This document shows positions 1 through 12,203 of a stretch of DNA of 64,000 bases, one piece after another. The notes below the pieces were generated by a model that saw nothing but the letters and a program-made list of their open reading frames with translations, was not told where the DNA came from and ran no database searches. How positions within the stretch are numbered: position 1 is the first letter of the stretch; every line of letters starts with the position of its first letter. The DNA lies in NCBI RefSeq assembly GCF_030272615.1, contig NC_081410.1, positions 117,931,140 through 117,995,139 of the forward strand, in the 5' to 3' direction. The DNA is from Cryptomeria japonica. Lineage: Eukaryota > Streptophyta > Pinopsida > Cupressales > Cupressaceae. A program made the position numbers and the translations under genes.

Positions 1-1257
1 GTCATGGAGTACACTTTTCATTAGGTTCATAAATGCGGCTGGGGCATTGGTTACACCAAAAGGTACTACTGTGAATTCATAATGCCCATATCTAGTTCTG
101 AAGGCTATCTTCAGAATGTCCTCCTCTTTAATTCTGAGTTGATGATATCCTGATCGAAGGTCTATCTTCGAGAAAACTGCTGCTCCTTTCATTTGGTCAA
201 AAAGATCTTCTATTCGAGGTAAGGGATACCTATTCTTTATTGTGACCTTGTTCAACATCATATAGTCGATGCATAGGCTTAAGGTTCCATCCTTCTTCTT
301 AACGAATAATACTGGTGCTCCCCATGGTGATACACTTGGCCTTATTAATCCCTTAGCTAAGAGTTCCTCTAATTGCATTTTGAGCTCTTGTAATTTAGTT
401 GTGTTCATTCGGTAAGGTGCCCTTGATACTAGTTCAGCTCCTAGTAGTAAGTCGATAGAAAAGTCAAACTTCCTTTTATGGGGTAAGTCAGGTAATTCTT
501 CTGGAAATACATCCTTGAATTCTCGTAAGAAAGGGGTATTTTCAAAGGTTGGGGTATTTTCCTCTTCTCCTTCATCAATTTCAACCATATAGATTAGGCC
601 TCCTCTTCTTCTTTCCTTCTTTAATTGCATGGCTGATATGGTTTCTATATTAATAGGGTTAAACTTTACTTGGATTTTGACCCTTTTCCCCCCATCATAC
701 AAACATTCAACAACTTTGTTATAGCAATCTACATTATCTTGATGATCTGTTAACCAACTCATTCCAATAATTACATCATATGACCCTAGGGGTGCCACAT
801 AGAGATCTACCCTTGTTTCAAACTCAGGAAATTGTACCCTTGCCCTCGGCAAACACTTAGTTACTTCCCTAGTTGCCTTATCCCCATATTGCACCATCCA
901 TGATGACTCCATTTGATTAACTTTTAATGCATATTTGCTTACTAATTTAGGTGAGATGAAACATTCAGATGACCCAGTGTCAATTATAATTGAAATCGCT
1001 TGTTCAAATAATGTACCTGTAGTTTCCACGGGAACATTATGGAATCTTGCTCTTCGATTCCTAACTACTGCATGAATCCTTTGTTGGGGCCCTTGTTGTG
1101 GTTGATTGGCCCTAATCTGACCTTGCATCCTAGGACATTCTCTAGCAAAATGGTTTCCCCCACACATAAAACATCCACCTGGAGGACCCCTCCTGCCTTG
1201 ATTCCTAGGGGGATCATTCCTTGTTTCATTGGCCCTGGGTGGATAAGTTATCCCGTT
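1..1257 (-). pseudogene. gypsy 1 pol: zinc knuckle, retropepsin and N-terminal reverse transcriptase
   Basis: Open reading continues from gag. A zinc knuckle ([13 protein letters not shown], about 1173-1134) has only three residues between the second Cys and the His, one fewer than the classic CX2CX4HX4C. The retropepsin active site reads [13 protein letters not shown], with Asp-Thr-Gly intact. The RT fingers and palm follow: [25 protein letters not shown], then [13 protein letters not shown] with the first catalytic Asp intact, then the [12 protein letters not shown] motif. The YxDD box lies beyond the left edge. I see no stop in this stretch, so the pol portion in view could be functional, although gag upstream is interrupted. 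Confidence 0.85.
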
Positions 1258-2331
1258 CTATTGGTCATTCCTATTATAGTTGCCTCTGTTATTATTGCCC
1301 CTATTATTATTATTATTTCCATTCCTCTGATATTGATTAGGGGGTGGCCTTCTTTCAGAAGAATTATTCCTTTGACTTTTGTTGAAGTTAGTGTTCCCCT
1401 TGAATTCCTGCTTCCTTTTAAAAGAGTGGTTCCCATTATAGTTTTGCCTTGCTGCTGTTAGGGCTTGAATCTTTCTCTCCTGCCTTAGGGACTTTTCAAG
1501 TACTTCATTCATGTTTTTGGGTCCATGCATGTCAACCTCGGCCCCTATGTTGGTATTTAGTCCCAAAATGAACTTCCGAGCTTGACCTTCTTCATCTTTC
1601 TGGTACATAGGTACGTACTTAAGCAATTTGGCAAACTTATCCCAATATTGTTGGACTGATAGGGGCCCTTGTCATAGATTATGGAACTATGTCACCTTCT
1701 CATCAAAGAACAATTGAGGGAGCCACCTTTTACGAAAGTGGTGAACAAATTGATCCCATGTGATCGTATCCCTACTATACCCATTTTGCTCCTTGGTGTT
1801 GGTCCACCAACTAGCTGCGTCCCCTATGAGTTGATAGGAACCCCATAAGGCCTTGGTTGTTTCGCTAAAATCTCTTAGTTCAAAATACTTTTCCATTTCA
1901 TTTAACAAATTTTCAGCTCCTTCACCAATTTGCCTCCCATCGAACTTAGGGGGGGTGATTTTTTTCAAATTCGTAGAGAGTTCCAATATGTTATTTTCTT
2001 TTCTATAGTCCATCACATTCCCTTGATTGCTACTAGGGTTCCCATTTTCAATTCCACTTTGATTTTCAATGTCATTCTGCCTTACCCTAAGGTCCTGCAT
2101 TGATTGCTCCAAGAAGTTGATCTTATCTCTTTGTTCGGTTAGCAGGTTGATTATAGCCTCGACCCCATCTTCGTTATTCCCTTGGTTATGTTGGTTCCCT
2201 TCATGGTCTTCCTCATGGTTTTCTTCATGGTTTTCTTCATGATTTTCCTCATGGTTAGCTTCCCTTTGTCTCCTAGTGGTAGCATGTCTTCCACTTCCCC
2301 TTCCTCTTCCTCTTCCTCTTCCTCTAGCCAT
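1258..2331 (-). pseudogene. gypsy 1 gag, interrupted by stops
   Basis: Capsid-type gag protein that would package the element's RNA into virus-like particles in the cytoplasm. The ATG at 2331 is followed by a Gly-Arg-rich run, then an acidic His-Glu-rich repeat (repeated NHEE), a short coiled-coil-like stretch and the Retrotrans_gag core (W of ALWG, then DAASWW, then HFRKRWLP). Two stops at about 1686 and 1672-1674 interrupt an otherwise continuous frame; the second reads as CGA to TGA at an expected Arg. The reading then continues through a basic, Asn-rich region to a TAG at 1258-1260, at an expected Gln, and on into the zinc knuckle. The start is chosen because it is the first ATG downstream of the primer binding site. 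Confidence 0.8.
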
Positions 2332-2464
2332 CTAAGTTTTACCTGAAATTTAAATTATGTAGTTAGTTCTTGATTTGAGATTTTATAATTTAATCTCTAC
2401 CATTGCAAGACATTCCCTTAGTTGCATAAATTGAAGTGAGCACAAGGCCTAGATTTGAACCTTT

Positions 2465-2476
2465 GCTCTAATACCA
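2465..2476 (-). promoter_or_regulatory. Primer binding site of gypsy 1 (initiator tRNA-Met type)
   Basis: The minus strand reads TGGTATTAGAGC, one mismatch from the usual plant TGGTATCAGAGC complementary to the 3' end of initiator tRNA-Met. It begins two bases after the LTR end (ATTACA), the normal position for priming minus-strand DNA synthesis. Confidence 0.85.
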
Positions 2477-2580
2477 CATGTAATAATCCACTATACTTAA
2501 CCCAACAAAATTTTGACCTCTTTTTTTTTCTATGTAATTCTTAATTTAATCATTTGCGTTTGATTCAATCGCATACTCTG

Positions 2581-2715
2581 GGCATCCATCCATTTGGATT
2601 AGGCATTCATCCATCTGGGATGAGCATCTAACCATACGGGTTAGGCATATGTCCATACGGAACAGAAGGTTTCATCTATCCAATACGGGATAGGCATCTA
2701 TCCAATTGGGATAGG
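2581..2715. repeat. Tandem array of about six short palindromic units
   Basis: Degenerate 20-28 bp units each begin with a form of GGCATCYATCCA and end GGGATAG or similar. Most units are imperfect palindromes: TAACC-ATAC-GGGTTA, CTATCC-AATACG-GGATAG and CTATCC-AATTG-GGATAG. Each would form a 5-6 bp stem hairpin in single-stranded DNA or RNA. The array lies within about 240 bp of the primer binding site, in the U5-proximal part of the LTR. Confidence 0.8.
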
Positions 2716-4644
2716 AGGTGCTCTGGCTAGAGACTTAGACTCATCGGGACCATTCGCGTCCTGAGTCACTCACTAAGTACTACACTCCTCTAATATGAGT
2801 GCACCAAGGTCGCCGTCCTTAGGAGAAATCAAAATAACATAATACAAGCTTGAATTCCGCCTTGGAATTTGGCTTAAAGCCTCGGGAAGTCAAGCGAATC
2901 CATACGAGATTCCTTCTGAGTATGCATTGAATTATCTTTTTTCTTTTATTACACTTAAGTTCAAATTAGGATTCTTCGCAATCCTTCTTCTTACCAAAAC
3001 CTATACCCCATCCACGAACGCCTAAGTACTAGGGACAACTCCATCCCTAGATTGCCTACATACCCGTTTCGGCACGGGATCAAGGCGTAAAGTATGTAGT
3101 TCTATTTTCTAATCTATGGTCTAATGTAAACTGTTTGGTGGGTACGCAACCCTTTCTAGGGTCAATGTCCCAGACAGTTTCTCTGCGGTTGCTGCCCATG
3201 ATGGTAGCACTTAAGCAAAGGCTCAAGATGGCCTATTGCTTGTGGCCTAAAACAACTAGATCCTAATACCTATCATATGCATCACCCTTGACCCAATTGT
3301 CAATCGTCAACAACTCTACAAAATTAAATCAATTTCATAAAAGCATTTCACTCAATCAACCCTAAAGGGGGTTTACTATGGTTTAACTCAGCGGATGTAA
3401 AATCATTTAAGGATTATCTTATTATATTATCGATCCAAGGGGGATTACCCGCCCCTTGGATTTTAACTTCCAAGTGTCCCTTATTACTCCCGGACGATTT
3501 ATAGGGACGATGCCACAAACGTCGTTGATGCAGCTTTATTAGGCGTTAAGTGCAGTAGTTCAACATGACAACATTACCCGTAAGCGTGACCCAGAGGCAT
3601 CGTAAATACCGAACGCTGCTAGGTTTTGGTTTTCTGACTTCCTTTGTTTAGTTTTCTAACTAAGAGGCTATGAAAACTTTTAATTAGCATCATGCTTGAA
3701 CAATTATGAAATGAACGTGCATAATTAGGCATTGCAAAGTTTAATTAATTGAAATAACTACTTCTATGGGATTCATGTGCCACTTGATAAAATACCATCC
3801 TTCTGCAACTAAACTATTTAATATTGCAAACTTGAAATATAACTTGGACAATAATGACAATTATGAAACTCACATATTGATAATTAAAATGTGTAACTTG
3901 CATGAAGATGATGAAGGTGTAACTCACTCATCAATAAATGCAAATAATGTATAAGTAATTCACATGATGCAAAAATAATGTAGTTTACATGCAAGATTAA
4001 GCAATGTTTTATTTCTACCACGAGAATAATTAATTATAGAGTCACTAGTTCAAAAATAGCAATTAGTTTAGACATTAGACAATTTTGGATCAAATCATAA
4101 TAATATGAATTAATTGTTTTTAATGAACCTAAAATTATCAACTAAGTAACCCAATAAATCTCAAATGGATTGAGAGATTCCAATTATAAAATTTGATATA
4201 CTTTAATTTACAATTATAAATTTACTACACAATGATCCCAATTATTTATAAATTTTTCTAATTTCAATTTTACTAACTTAAAATTTAAATTAAAGAAAAT
4301 ATTAACAATTTCTAATTTGCAAATTAATATATAAAAAAAGATACGAAATTTAGTTTTAATGTCAATGGGGAGTGGGGGCCATGGGTCCCATCACCCCTGC
4401 GGACCTGCAGGTGCAGGCCCGCAGAGATGAGGGGACATCGTGGGCCCCTCCACTCCCCCTGTGGCCACTGCCGTAACAGTGACTGCAGGGGTAGTGGAGG
4501 GTACCACTCCCCGGCGGTTACATTAACTCCGCCTCCCCCCTATGTGTTGACTGATAATTATTTCATTCAAAAAAAAAAATTACAACTTACTTTAGTTTAT
4601 TTATTTATTATTATATTTTTTTGTTTCGAATAAATTTAATAATG

Positions 4645-4771
<127 letters not shown>

Positions 4772-6049
4772 ATTATAAAAAAATAAGAATAAGAATTTAA
4801 TCACAAGAATGAAAGGTAATAGAGAAATTTGTTTCAGTAATACAACAGAGAACTAAATTACCTCAGAGATAGGTAAGTGTTTAAATTTTGATTTCATAGT
4901 GATCATATCCAACAATTTTGCCTTATGTTGAGATAAATTTTTTTTTTATGAGATTCTCAAAAGAAATGGATAACAAGATAATATTTTCCACAGGGATTTT
5001 ATACAACAAATTTGAGAAGAATTCATATTTGAAATACTATATTACATAGCGAGATTTCTTAATACAAATGATTATATGCATAGAGAAAGAAATTATTTAT
5101 AGAGATAAAAGAATTTGAGTTCTTAAAAAAAAAAATAGAGATGGTGAAAAGCATGATTTTTTTCCAAATTTAAGATTTTCTCTAGATTTCAAAAAAAAAT
5201 AGAATCTGATTTCTTTCTTTTAAATAGATTAACAAATAAAAGAGAAATCTGCATTTTACATTCTTTTTTTAAAAGAAAACTTTTGTCAATGCATTTCTTT
5301 AATGAAAAATAGATTTTTCCTTTCTAATTAACCTATCTAACAATTAAGAAATAATTTCCTTCATAAAATTATATTCGAATAGAAGAATCTAAGAGGAGAT
5401 GTTTCCTTTTGAAAATAAAAAAAAAATTACATAAGCAAAAATGCAAAAAGGGAGGGAACCTGGAGAAGCCTTTGATGTTGAATCTTCTCCAAATCTTCAA
5501 GCCTAGCCTTCCTTGATCCTTCCTTGCAAGCTTGGAAAAAAATTCTTCAAAACAAACTTAACAATTCTCCAAATGAAGAATGTGACTACCAAAAAAAAAT
5601 TACTTGAGAAAACTTTTCTTCAAAAAAATAATCAACTCCTTTCTTTTGAAAATTGCATACAATATATAGGAAAAACCCCTTAACTCCACTATCTAGAGGA
5701 ATTAATTGAAAATGAGATTCTTTTTCCAATATTGGATCCATGCAAAATTGATTAATATCCTAGTGGGGGAGTTACATGCAAAGGGGTTAAAGAATGAAGA
5801 TTCCTCTAGAAGCTTCTAATTTCTCCTACAACATGTGCCATAATTGGGAATTAAAAATAAATAATGCCTTTTGAATTATATTCTCCAAGTGTGTATGTGG
5901 GTCCATTATCTATCCTTCTATAATATTTATTCAACCATATTCAATAGCTCAAAAAAAAAAATATAATAGAATTGTATCAAATCAAAAGTGATAAAGGAGG
6001 GTTGTGACATATTTACCTTGCTTACCCTCTCTCATTATTGGTTGTGACA

Positions 6050-6062
6050 TATTTTGCCTAAT
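6050..6062. repeat. Target-site duplication, 3' side of LINE 1
   Basis: TATTTTGCCTAAT, identical over 13 bp to 12191-12203. It abuts the poly(T) run (poly(A) on the minus strand) of the LINE. Confidence 0.9.
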
Positions 6063-6249
6063 TTTTTTTTTTGAATATAGGGGTAAAAACTTTATTAATA
6101 ATCAGAACCAAGAATTACATAAGAAAACAAGAAACCTCGAAGCTCCAAAAGAGAACAACAAGCCCAACCAAAGATCAACCACCTTCATAACTATCCATAT
6201 CTTTAGCCAAGATCTTACAAAAAACTTGATAGTAATCCAGGGAAAGATG

Positions 6250-9200
6250 CTCCCAACCCTTAACTTTTCAATCATCACCATGTTCTGAGTCCCACTTAGC
6301 CAAACAATCAACTACTCTATTTCATTCACGAGGAATGTGGATGAAAGACACCTTCTCCATCATAGCACTAATTTGCAAAATCTGGTGAACAATCCCTGTC
6401 AGCTGCCAATTAATCCCACTCACCTTCTGCTCAATCAACATCTTAACAATAATCTACGAATCTGATTCGCAGATAACCTTACGCCACCCCAACTCCAAAG
6501 CATGCTCTAGGGCATAGAAAATTTCTAATCCCTCCATAAAATTATTAGATTTCTGCCCTTTATGCACTAAAAAGAAGAAAACAACATCCCCCATACGATC
6601 CCTACCAACACCACCAATCCCAGTAGGACGTAGATTACCCTTAGAGGAGCCATCAGTGTTAATCTTGATGGACTCATCCCGAGGGGGAAAACACCTTCCC
6701 ACCCTTTGAACCTTCTTCATAGCACATCTACCTCTCCTAACATAAGATGAGATAGGAGACATCTCCTACAAACCCAACCTACTCACAATATCAACCTCTC
6801 CTCTATCTAGAGAAAAATTCACCTCACATTTAGCTTCCACTGTCTCCTAGATCATTCCAATGATTCTATTCGACACTTGCTGAACTAATAGTTTGATTTC
6901 CCTAAAGATCCTCCTATTCTTCTCTAGCTAGATCTGCCAAAGTATGAAAATGGGTCCAATGTGCCAGATAGTCTGGAGAAAAGAGGACAAAATAGGAGGC
7001 CCGCCCAAACTGCTCCAAAACTCCACCAAAGAATCCACGTGAACACAAGGGTGCTTCCACACCCCCCACCAGTAATACCAGATTAGCAGTGAGAAAGGGC
7101 ATCTGAAGAACATGTTTGAAGAATTCTCCTCCCCATTACCACACAAAACATAGATGGAAGGCCCATGGAACCCACACTTGCAAATATTGTCCCAGGTTAG
7201 ACATGTATTCAAAGCCAAAGTCCAAGAAAATAGTTACACTTCGGGCAAGAGAAATTGTTCCAGACATATTTTCACTAGTGCACCTCCCTCCCCTCCAATC
7301 TATGGGACAACAGTTCTTGGTACCCAGTGGCAATAGTAAAAACACCCTTAAGATTTTGGGACTAAGCAATTCTATCACTATCCTTAAGGGAGCTATAATG
7401 TCTACTCGCCAAAATGCCATGCAACTCAGTGCAGTCTTCAACCATACCAACAACCAACCATTCATTAGGAACCTTCCACCACACCATCTCCAATTGCCCA
7501 TGCCTATAAACAGACTTAAATTCCCTCACTCTAGACCACCCTGCCTCCAGGAACCTCTGACAAAGATTCCCTAAGTTAGGAAATAGATCAATAATGGGGG
7601 GTAGCCATCCCAAGAATCGAACCAGAAAAATACATCTTCCCCCCTCTTACAGATCCAAAAAATTCCTTTTATGAGTGCAACCCCTTTCTTCAGAGTACTC
7701 CAGATCGCATAGCCTTTTCCCACAACCGGATATTTTGGGATTTCCTCCTTCGGGATCCTCTGCATATACTTGTAAGACAAAATCCTAGCCCAACATCAAT
7801 CCTATTCAACACACCACCTCCAGTACAATTTTGCCACCAAAGCCTCCCCAAATAAAGTAGACTGCCTTAAGCCAAGCCCACCTGATTGTTTCGGGCTGCA
7901 CACCAAGTCCCATTTGACAAGACACCATTTATAGGAGGACAAGTTGCCTACCCATAAGAATTGCCTTGCCAAAGAATCCAATCCCTTCACAAACCACTTG
8001 GAGCATACACCTATAAATCAGAAGAGCCTGAACCACCAGTTGGATCAGATGAACCCGCCCAACAAAGGATAACCATCTGTGTGTCCAATGTTCAACCTTC
8101 ATGTGAAATTTATCTAGAATACCCTACCAAGAGTCCCTAGGAGGATTACCAGTAGAGATAGGAATACCCTGGCAAGTCAAGGGAAGAGAACCAACCTGGA
8201 ATCTCAAGATATGAACAATCCTCATCTAAATAGTTCTAGGTGTGTTGAAGAAGAGAATGGAAGATTTATCCTCATTGATCAATTGGCCAGAAGTAGCAAG
8301 TTAAACATCCAAGACTTTACACAGATTTATAGCTTCTCTGATCCGAGCTAGTCCCGTCAGGGCCGTATCATCCACAAACTACAAATGTGATTGAGGAGAC
8401 ATGTCATTACCCCAAATCCAACCATGAATAATACCCAGACCCACATTATACTTAATTAGCCTCCCTAGACCCTCAACTAAAAGAATGAATAAGTACGAGG
8501 AAAGAGGGTCCCCCTGACGAAGACCCCTAGACTCACCAAACAACTCAGTATGATCTTCATTAATTATCATAGAGAATGGGGTAGACAAAACACAACTCAT
8601 TACCCATTGGATCCATTCATCAACAAAACCAAAAGCCCTAAGAATCTTCTGGAGAAAGGACCAATGGACTCTATCTTAAGCTTTTGCCATATCCAACTTG
8701 ATAAACATAGCTTTTTCCTTGGAGGTTTCCATAGAATGAATGGTCTCAGTAGCAATGACCACACCATCTAAGATTTGATGACCCTCCACAAACCCACTCT
8801 GCTCCTCAGAAATGACATCCCCAAGCCAATTCTTCAACCTTTCCACTATCAGCTTAGAAATTATCTTATAAATCACATTACAGAAAGAAATAGGACGGAA
8901 CTGGCCTAACCGGTCAGCCCCATCACACTTGGGGATGAGCGTAATGAAAGTCACATTCAAAGCTTGAGGCATCTACTTATTCCTCTGAGACTCTTGGATC
9001 ACCTCTAATAAGTCCAATTTGATAATATCCCAAAAATCTTGATAGAACTCAATCGGAAACCCATCTGGTCCAGGAGCTTTCCCCTTCTTCATATGGAAAA
9101 TAATCCTCTCAAGTTCTTCTAGCAAAATAGGACCCATAAGCTGCTCATTCATCTCCCTAGTAACTAGAGAAGGAATACAAGCAAGAACCTGATTCTCCTC

Positions 9201-10408
9201 TTCAGATTCCCCCAGAGAATCCTCACTAAAAAGGGATTAGAAATACTGCATAGACTCCCTAGAAATCTCCCGCAAGGATATACACTACTCACCTCTATCA
9301 TTAGATAGAACAGGGATGGAATTGCCATGTCTTCTTGCTTTCACCGAATTGAAGAAGAAAATAGTATTCTTATCCCCTCCTTGGAGCCAATCAATATGAG
9401 CTCTTTGTTTCCAGTAGATTTCCTCCCTAAGCTCCCACTCCTCTAAAGCCTTGACTACCCTGTCTTCCTCCCTAAGCAAGGCTTCTAACAATCAATGCTC
9501 TCTTATTTCTCTGGTAATGCCATTCAACTCTAATTGAGCAGCTATCCTAGCATAAAAATATTACCGAAACTCTGACGATTCCACCGTTTAAGTTGAAACT
9601 TAACAAATTGCAGCTACTTGGCAAAAGTGTACATAGCAGTGCCAAAGGTTGGCCTCCCTTTCCTCCACCACTCTGCAAAATGATCCTGCAAAGAAGGATC
9701 CTGTAACCACATAAGCTGGATTTTGAATGAAGGAAAGTGAGTGACCTCAGTAGAAGAAGACACCAATTTGATGGGCCAGTGGTCTGAACCTCTCCAATCT
9801 AAAATCTCAGAGCATGTGGACCACCCCCCACCAAGCCAAAAAATAGAAACCAGAAAGTGATCCAGCTTCTCCGCAATCCAATTCTCCCCTACCCTCCTAT
9901 TGTTCCAAGTGAACAGACCATTACCGGTCTTGATGTCAACAAGTTTCAAGGTTGATATACTATCCTGAAACCACCCTTCTTCTCACTCAACTCTAAGATG
10001 GCATTGAAATCAATTGCCATAATCCACAGATGAAAAGGAAACAACCCTCGCATAAAAGAAATATGAGACCACAAATTTTGCTTACCCTAAAGATCAATGG
10101 GGGTGTAAATGTTAGTAAACAAGACATATTCCCCAGTCTCAAGAAGATCTGGAAGAAACCCACCATATAGGATGAATCCTCAAGGGGTTCCAAAGACAGG
10201 CCACCCCTCCAGAGGAGCTAAATGCCCCAATACACTGACATTCGCCTCTACCCCAAAGCTTCGACACTAGACCCAACATACTTTCCATAGATAATTTAGT
10301 TTCCTGCAAGAGAAGGACATCAGGAGAATGACTCCTTATCAAATCCTGAACAACTTTTTATCTAGGGCCACTGTTCAAGCCCCTCACATTCCATGATAAC
10401 ACAATCAT
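6250..10408 (-). pseudogene. LINE 1 ORF2: endonuclease, reverse transcriptase, zf-RVT and RNase H, broken
   Basis: ORF2 would nick target DNA and prime reverse transcription from it. The endonuclease starts at the ATG 10408-10406 (MIVLSWNVRGLNS, then DVLLLQETKLS). The RT shows WLQGGDKNTIFF, TFITLIPKCDGA, FRPISFCNVIYKIISK and, near 8385-8365, FVDD, immediately preceded by a TAG (8379-8381) where the family has Gln. zf-RVT motifs lie at about 7300-6930. RNase H (about 6700-6450) reads KINTDGSSKGN ... EGLEIFYALEHA ... CESDS, keeping Asp, Glu and Asp catalytic positions. At least ten stops or frameshifts are present. Confidence 0.85.
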
Positions 10409-10439
10409 TTTGGGGGATTGGAAAAATGAGAATCCAGAG

Positions 10440-11781
10440 TCTTTATTGACCCTGACTCAACCAAATTCTCCCCCATCAATTTGATCTTATCCAAGTCCTT
10501 CTTTCTGCCAACCTTCAAAATCTTCTCTGTTGCTCCTTTTTAAATGTCTTTCTGAAGAAGACCCAGATGTAAGGAGATCTTATTACTTTTGACCCTAGCA
10601 GATTCCAATTTTTGTGCTGTAGGAGAAACATCCCCACCACCCAACTTCACTTCAACACTAGAGATGGGTTCCAACTAAGCCACTACTTGCTGATCCATCT
10701 CCATTTGTTGACTCCCAACCACCTGCTAAACCTGGGTAGTATCCTAATTCACACTATCAGGAACCAACCTTGTTGCACTTTGATCCAAAGGAATCAACCC
10801 TAGATTCACCTCATGTTGGCTAAGATCATCCAAGGCTTCAAATTTGTTAAAGGTATTCTCCTCATGTCTCTCTTGTAAAGACCTCTTTTGACCTCGATTC
10901 CTGTTCTTTGTCTTAATTGGGACAAAACCATCAACACCCACAACCTCATCAGACTTGGAATCTTTTCCTTTATCAACCCCATCTAGGTTACGGGAAGGCT
11001 ATTGAGGTTGATGCACAACCAGTTTAGACCTGGGGCACTTGCATTGCAAATGACCATACTCATGACATGGACGACACCAAAATGGTAAAGTCTCATAATC
11101 CAGCTGTTGGACCCAAGAATAAGAGCTTGCACACATATCTATAACATCTGGCAAATGCTTACTAAGATCAATTTCAACACAAATACGAGTGAAAGTCATT
11201 AACTTTCTCCCCAAGGTTTGCATTGAAGATCTAACTGACTTCCCAAGCAATGAAGCGAGCATCCGCAACACATCCTCTTAACAAGATTCCACCAAAAAAT
11301 GAGGTAATCGAAACCACACTGGGACACTATTCGGGAGCTCCTCCAAAAGGTTAAATACTACATGCCAAGGTTTGATGAACAACCCCACTTGGTTATAAAA
11401 ATACGGGCCTCCTTCAAAGACCCTATTGCAATCCTCCATGCAATTGAATGTAACCATGAAGTATTTGTTTGCCAACAACATAATCTCCATTTCCCTTTCT
11501 GACACCCAAATCCTCTGAGCCCAATTCTACAGAAACTGTGAAGAAACCCTCATCCCAAAAAATTTGCACTAAAGCGAATACTTTAAAAAATATTCAACAT
11601 CCTTAGCAATGATCTTAGGTAGAATTACCAGTTTCAACCTCTCTTTGCATCTCTCAAGACAATCATTAAACTTCAAAATATGGGATCGATTGGACACCCC
11701 AGCACCAGCAACCTTCGAGTCAGGAGCAAAGAGATTATTATCAAAAGTTTTAACACCATGATTTAGAGAATGTGAACCCAA
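10440..11781 (-). pseudogene. LINE 1 ORF1 (DUF4283 plus CCHC RNA-binding protein), broken
   Basis: ORF1 of plant L1 elements binds element RNA. The DUF4283-like core is readable (RVFEGGPYFYNQ, then IKPW, then VPVWFRLPHF). It is followed by a knuckle, CRPCHEYGHLQCKC (CX2CX4HX4C), with all four zinc ligands present. A Lys/Arg-rich tail follows. Stops occur at about 11567, 11280 and 10999 and several more precede the ORF2 start, so the product cannot be made whole. The start is not certain; 11781 is the first ATG with plausible coding downstream. Confidence 0.75.
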
Positions 11782-12190
11782 AGCTACTCAAAAATCCAAG
11801 CTAGGAGAAGCCTCAGAAGCCACTTCTCGTGAGCCATCCTTTATACTTGAGATAAAACCCACACCCTAAGTGTATAAGGGAAAGAAAGTTCTCTCCCCAA
11901 AAACACCCACCCCACTCACCTCCCAAACGCAAGCCCCCCCAACCACGCCGACACCACCAAACGTAGCAGAAAAACGGAATAGAACAAAGAAAGCGGAACT
12001 AGGGAGCAATAACTACTGCCACCCCCGAGCCACCTCCTTTGGCACATGACACCACCGAATCCATGCCTCACCCTACATCACTGAACATACCCCCCCCCCC
12101 TCCCCGCGCACACGCTGAAAGGCTCAAACACAAACTAGAGCACAAATGCCCTAGCTCGACCCTTGTGAATCCCGCACTCGCATGCCATCC

Positions 12191-12203
12191 TATTTTGCCT
12201 AAT
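12191..12203. repeat. Target-site duplication, 5' side of LINE 1
   Basis: TATTTTGCCTAAT, identical to 6050-6062. Joining the flanks restores a continuous host sequence. Confidence 0.9.

Larger units (their letters stand above)
6063..12190 (-). mobile_element. LINE 1: nearly full-length L1-type non-LTR retrotransposon
   Basis: A 6.13-kb insertion bounded by a perfect 13-bp TSD. The minus strand has a 5' UTR (about 12190-11790, C-rich on the plus strand), ORF1 with DUF4283-like domain and CCHC knuckle, ORF2 with apurinic endonuclease, RT, zf-RVT and RNase H regions, and a 3' poly(A) of 12 at 6063-6074. This order is that of plant L1 elements carrying an RNase H. Multiple stops and frameshifts make it inactive. 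Confidence 0.93.
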
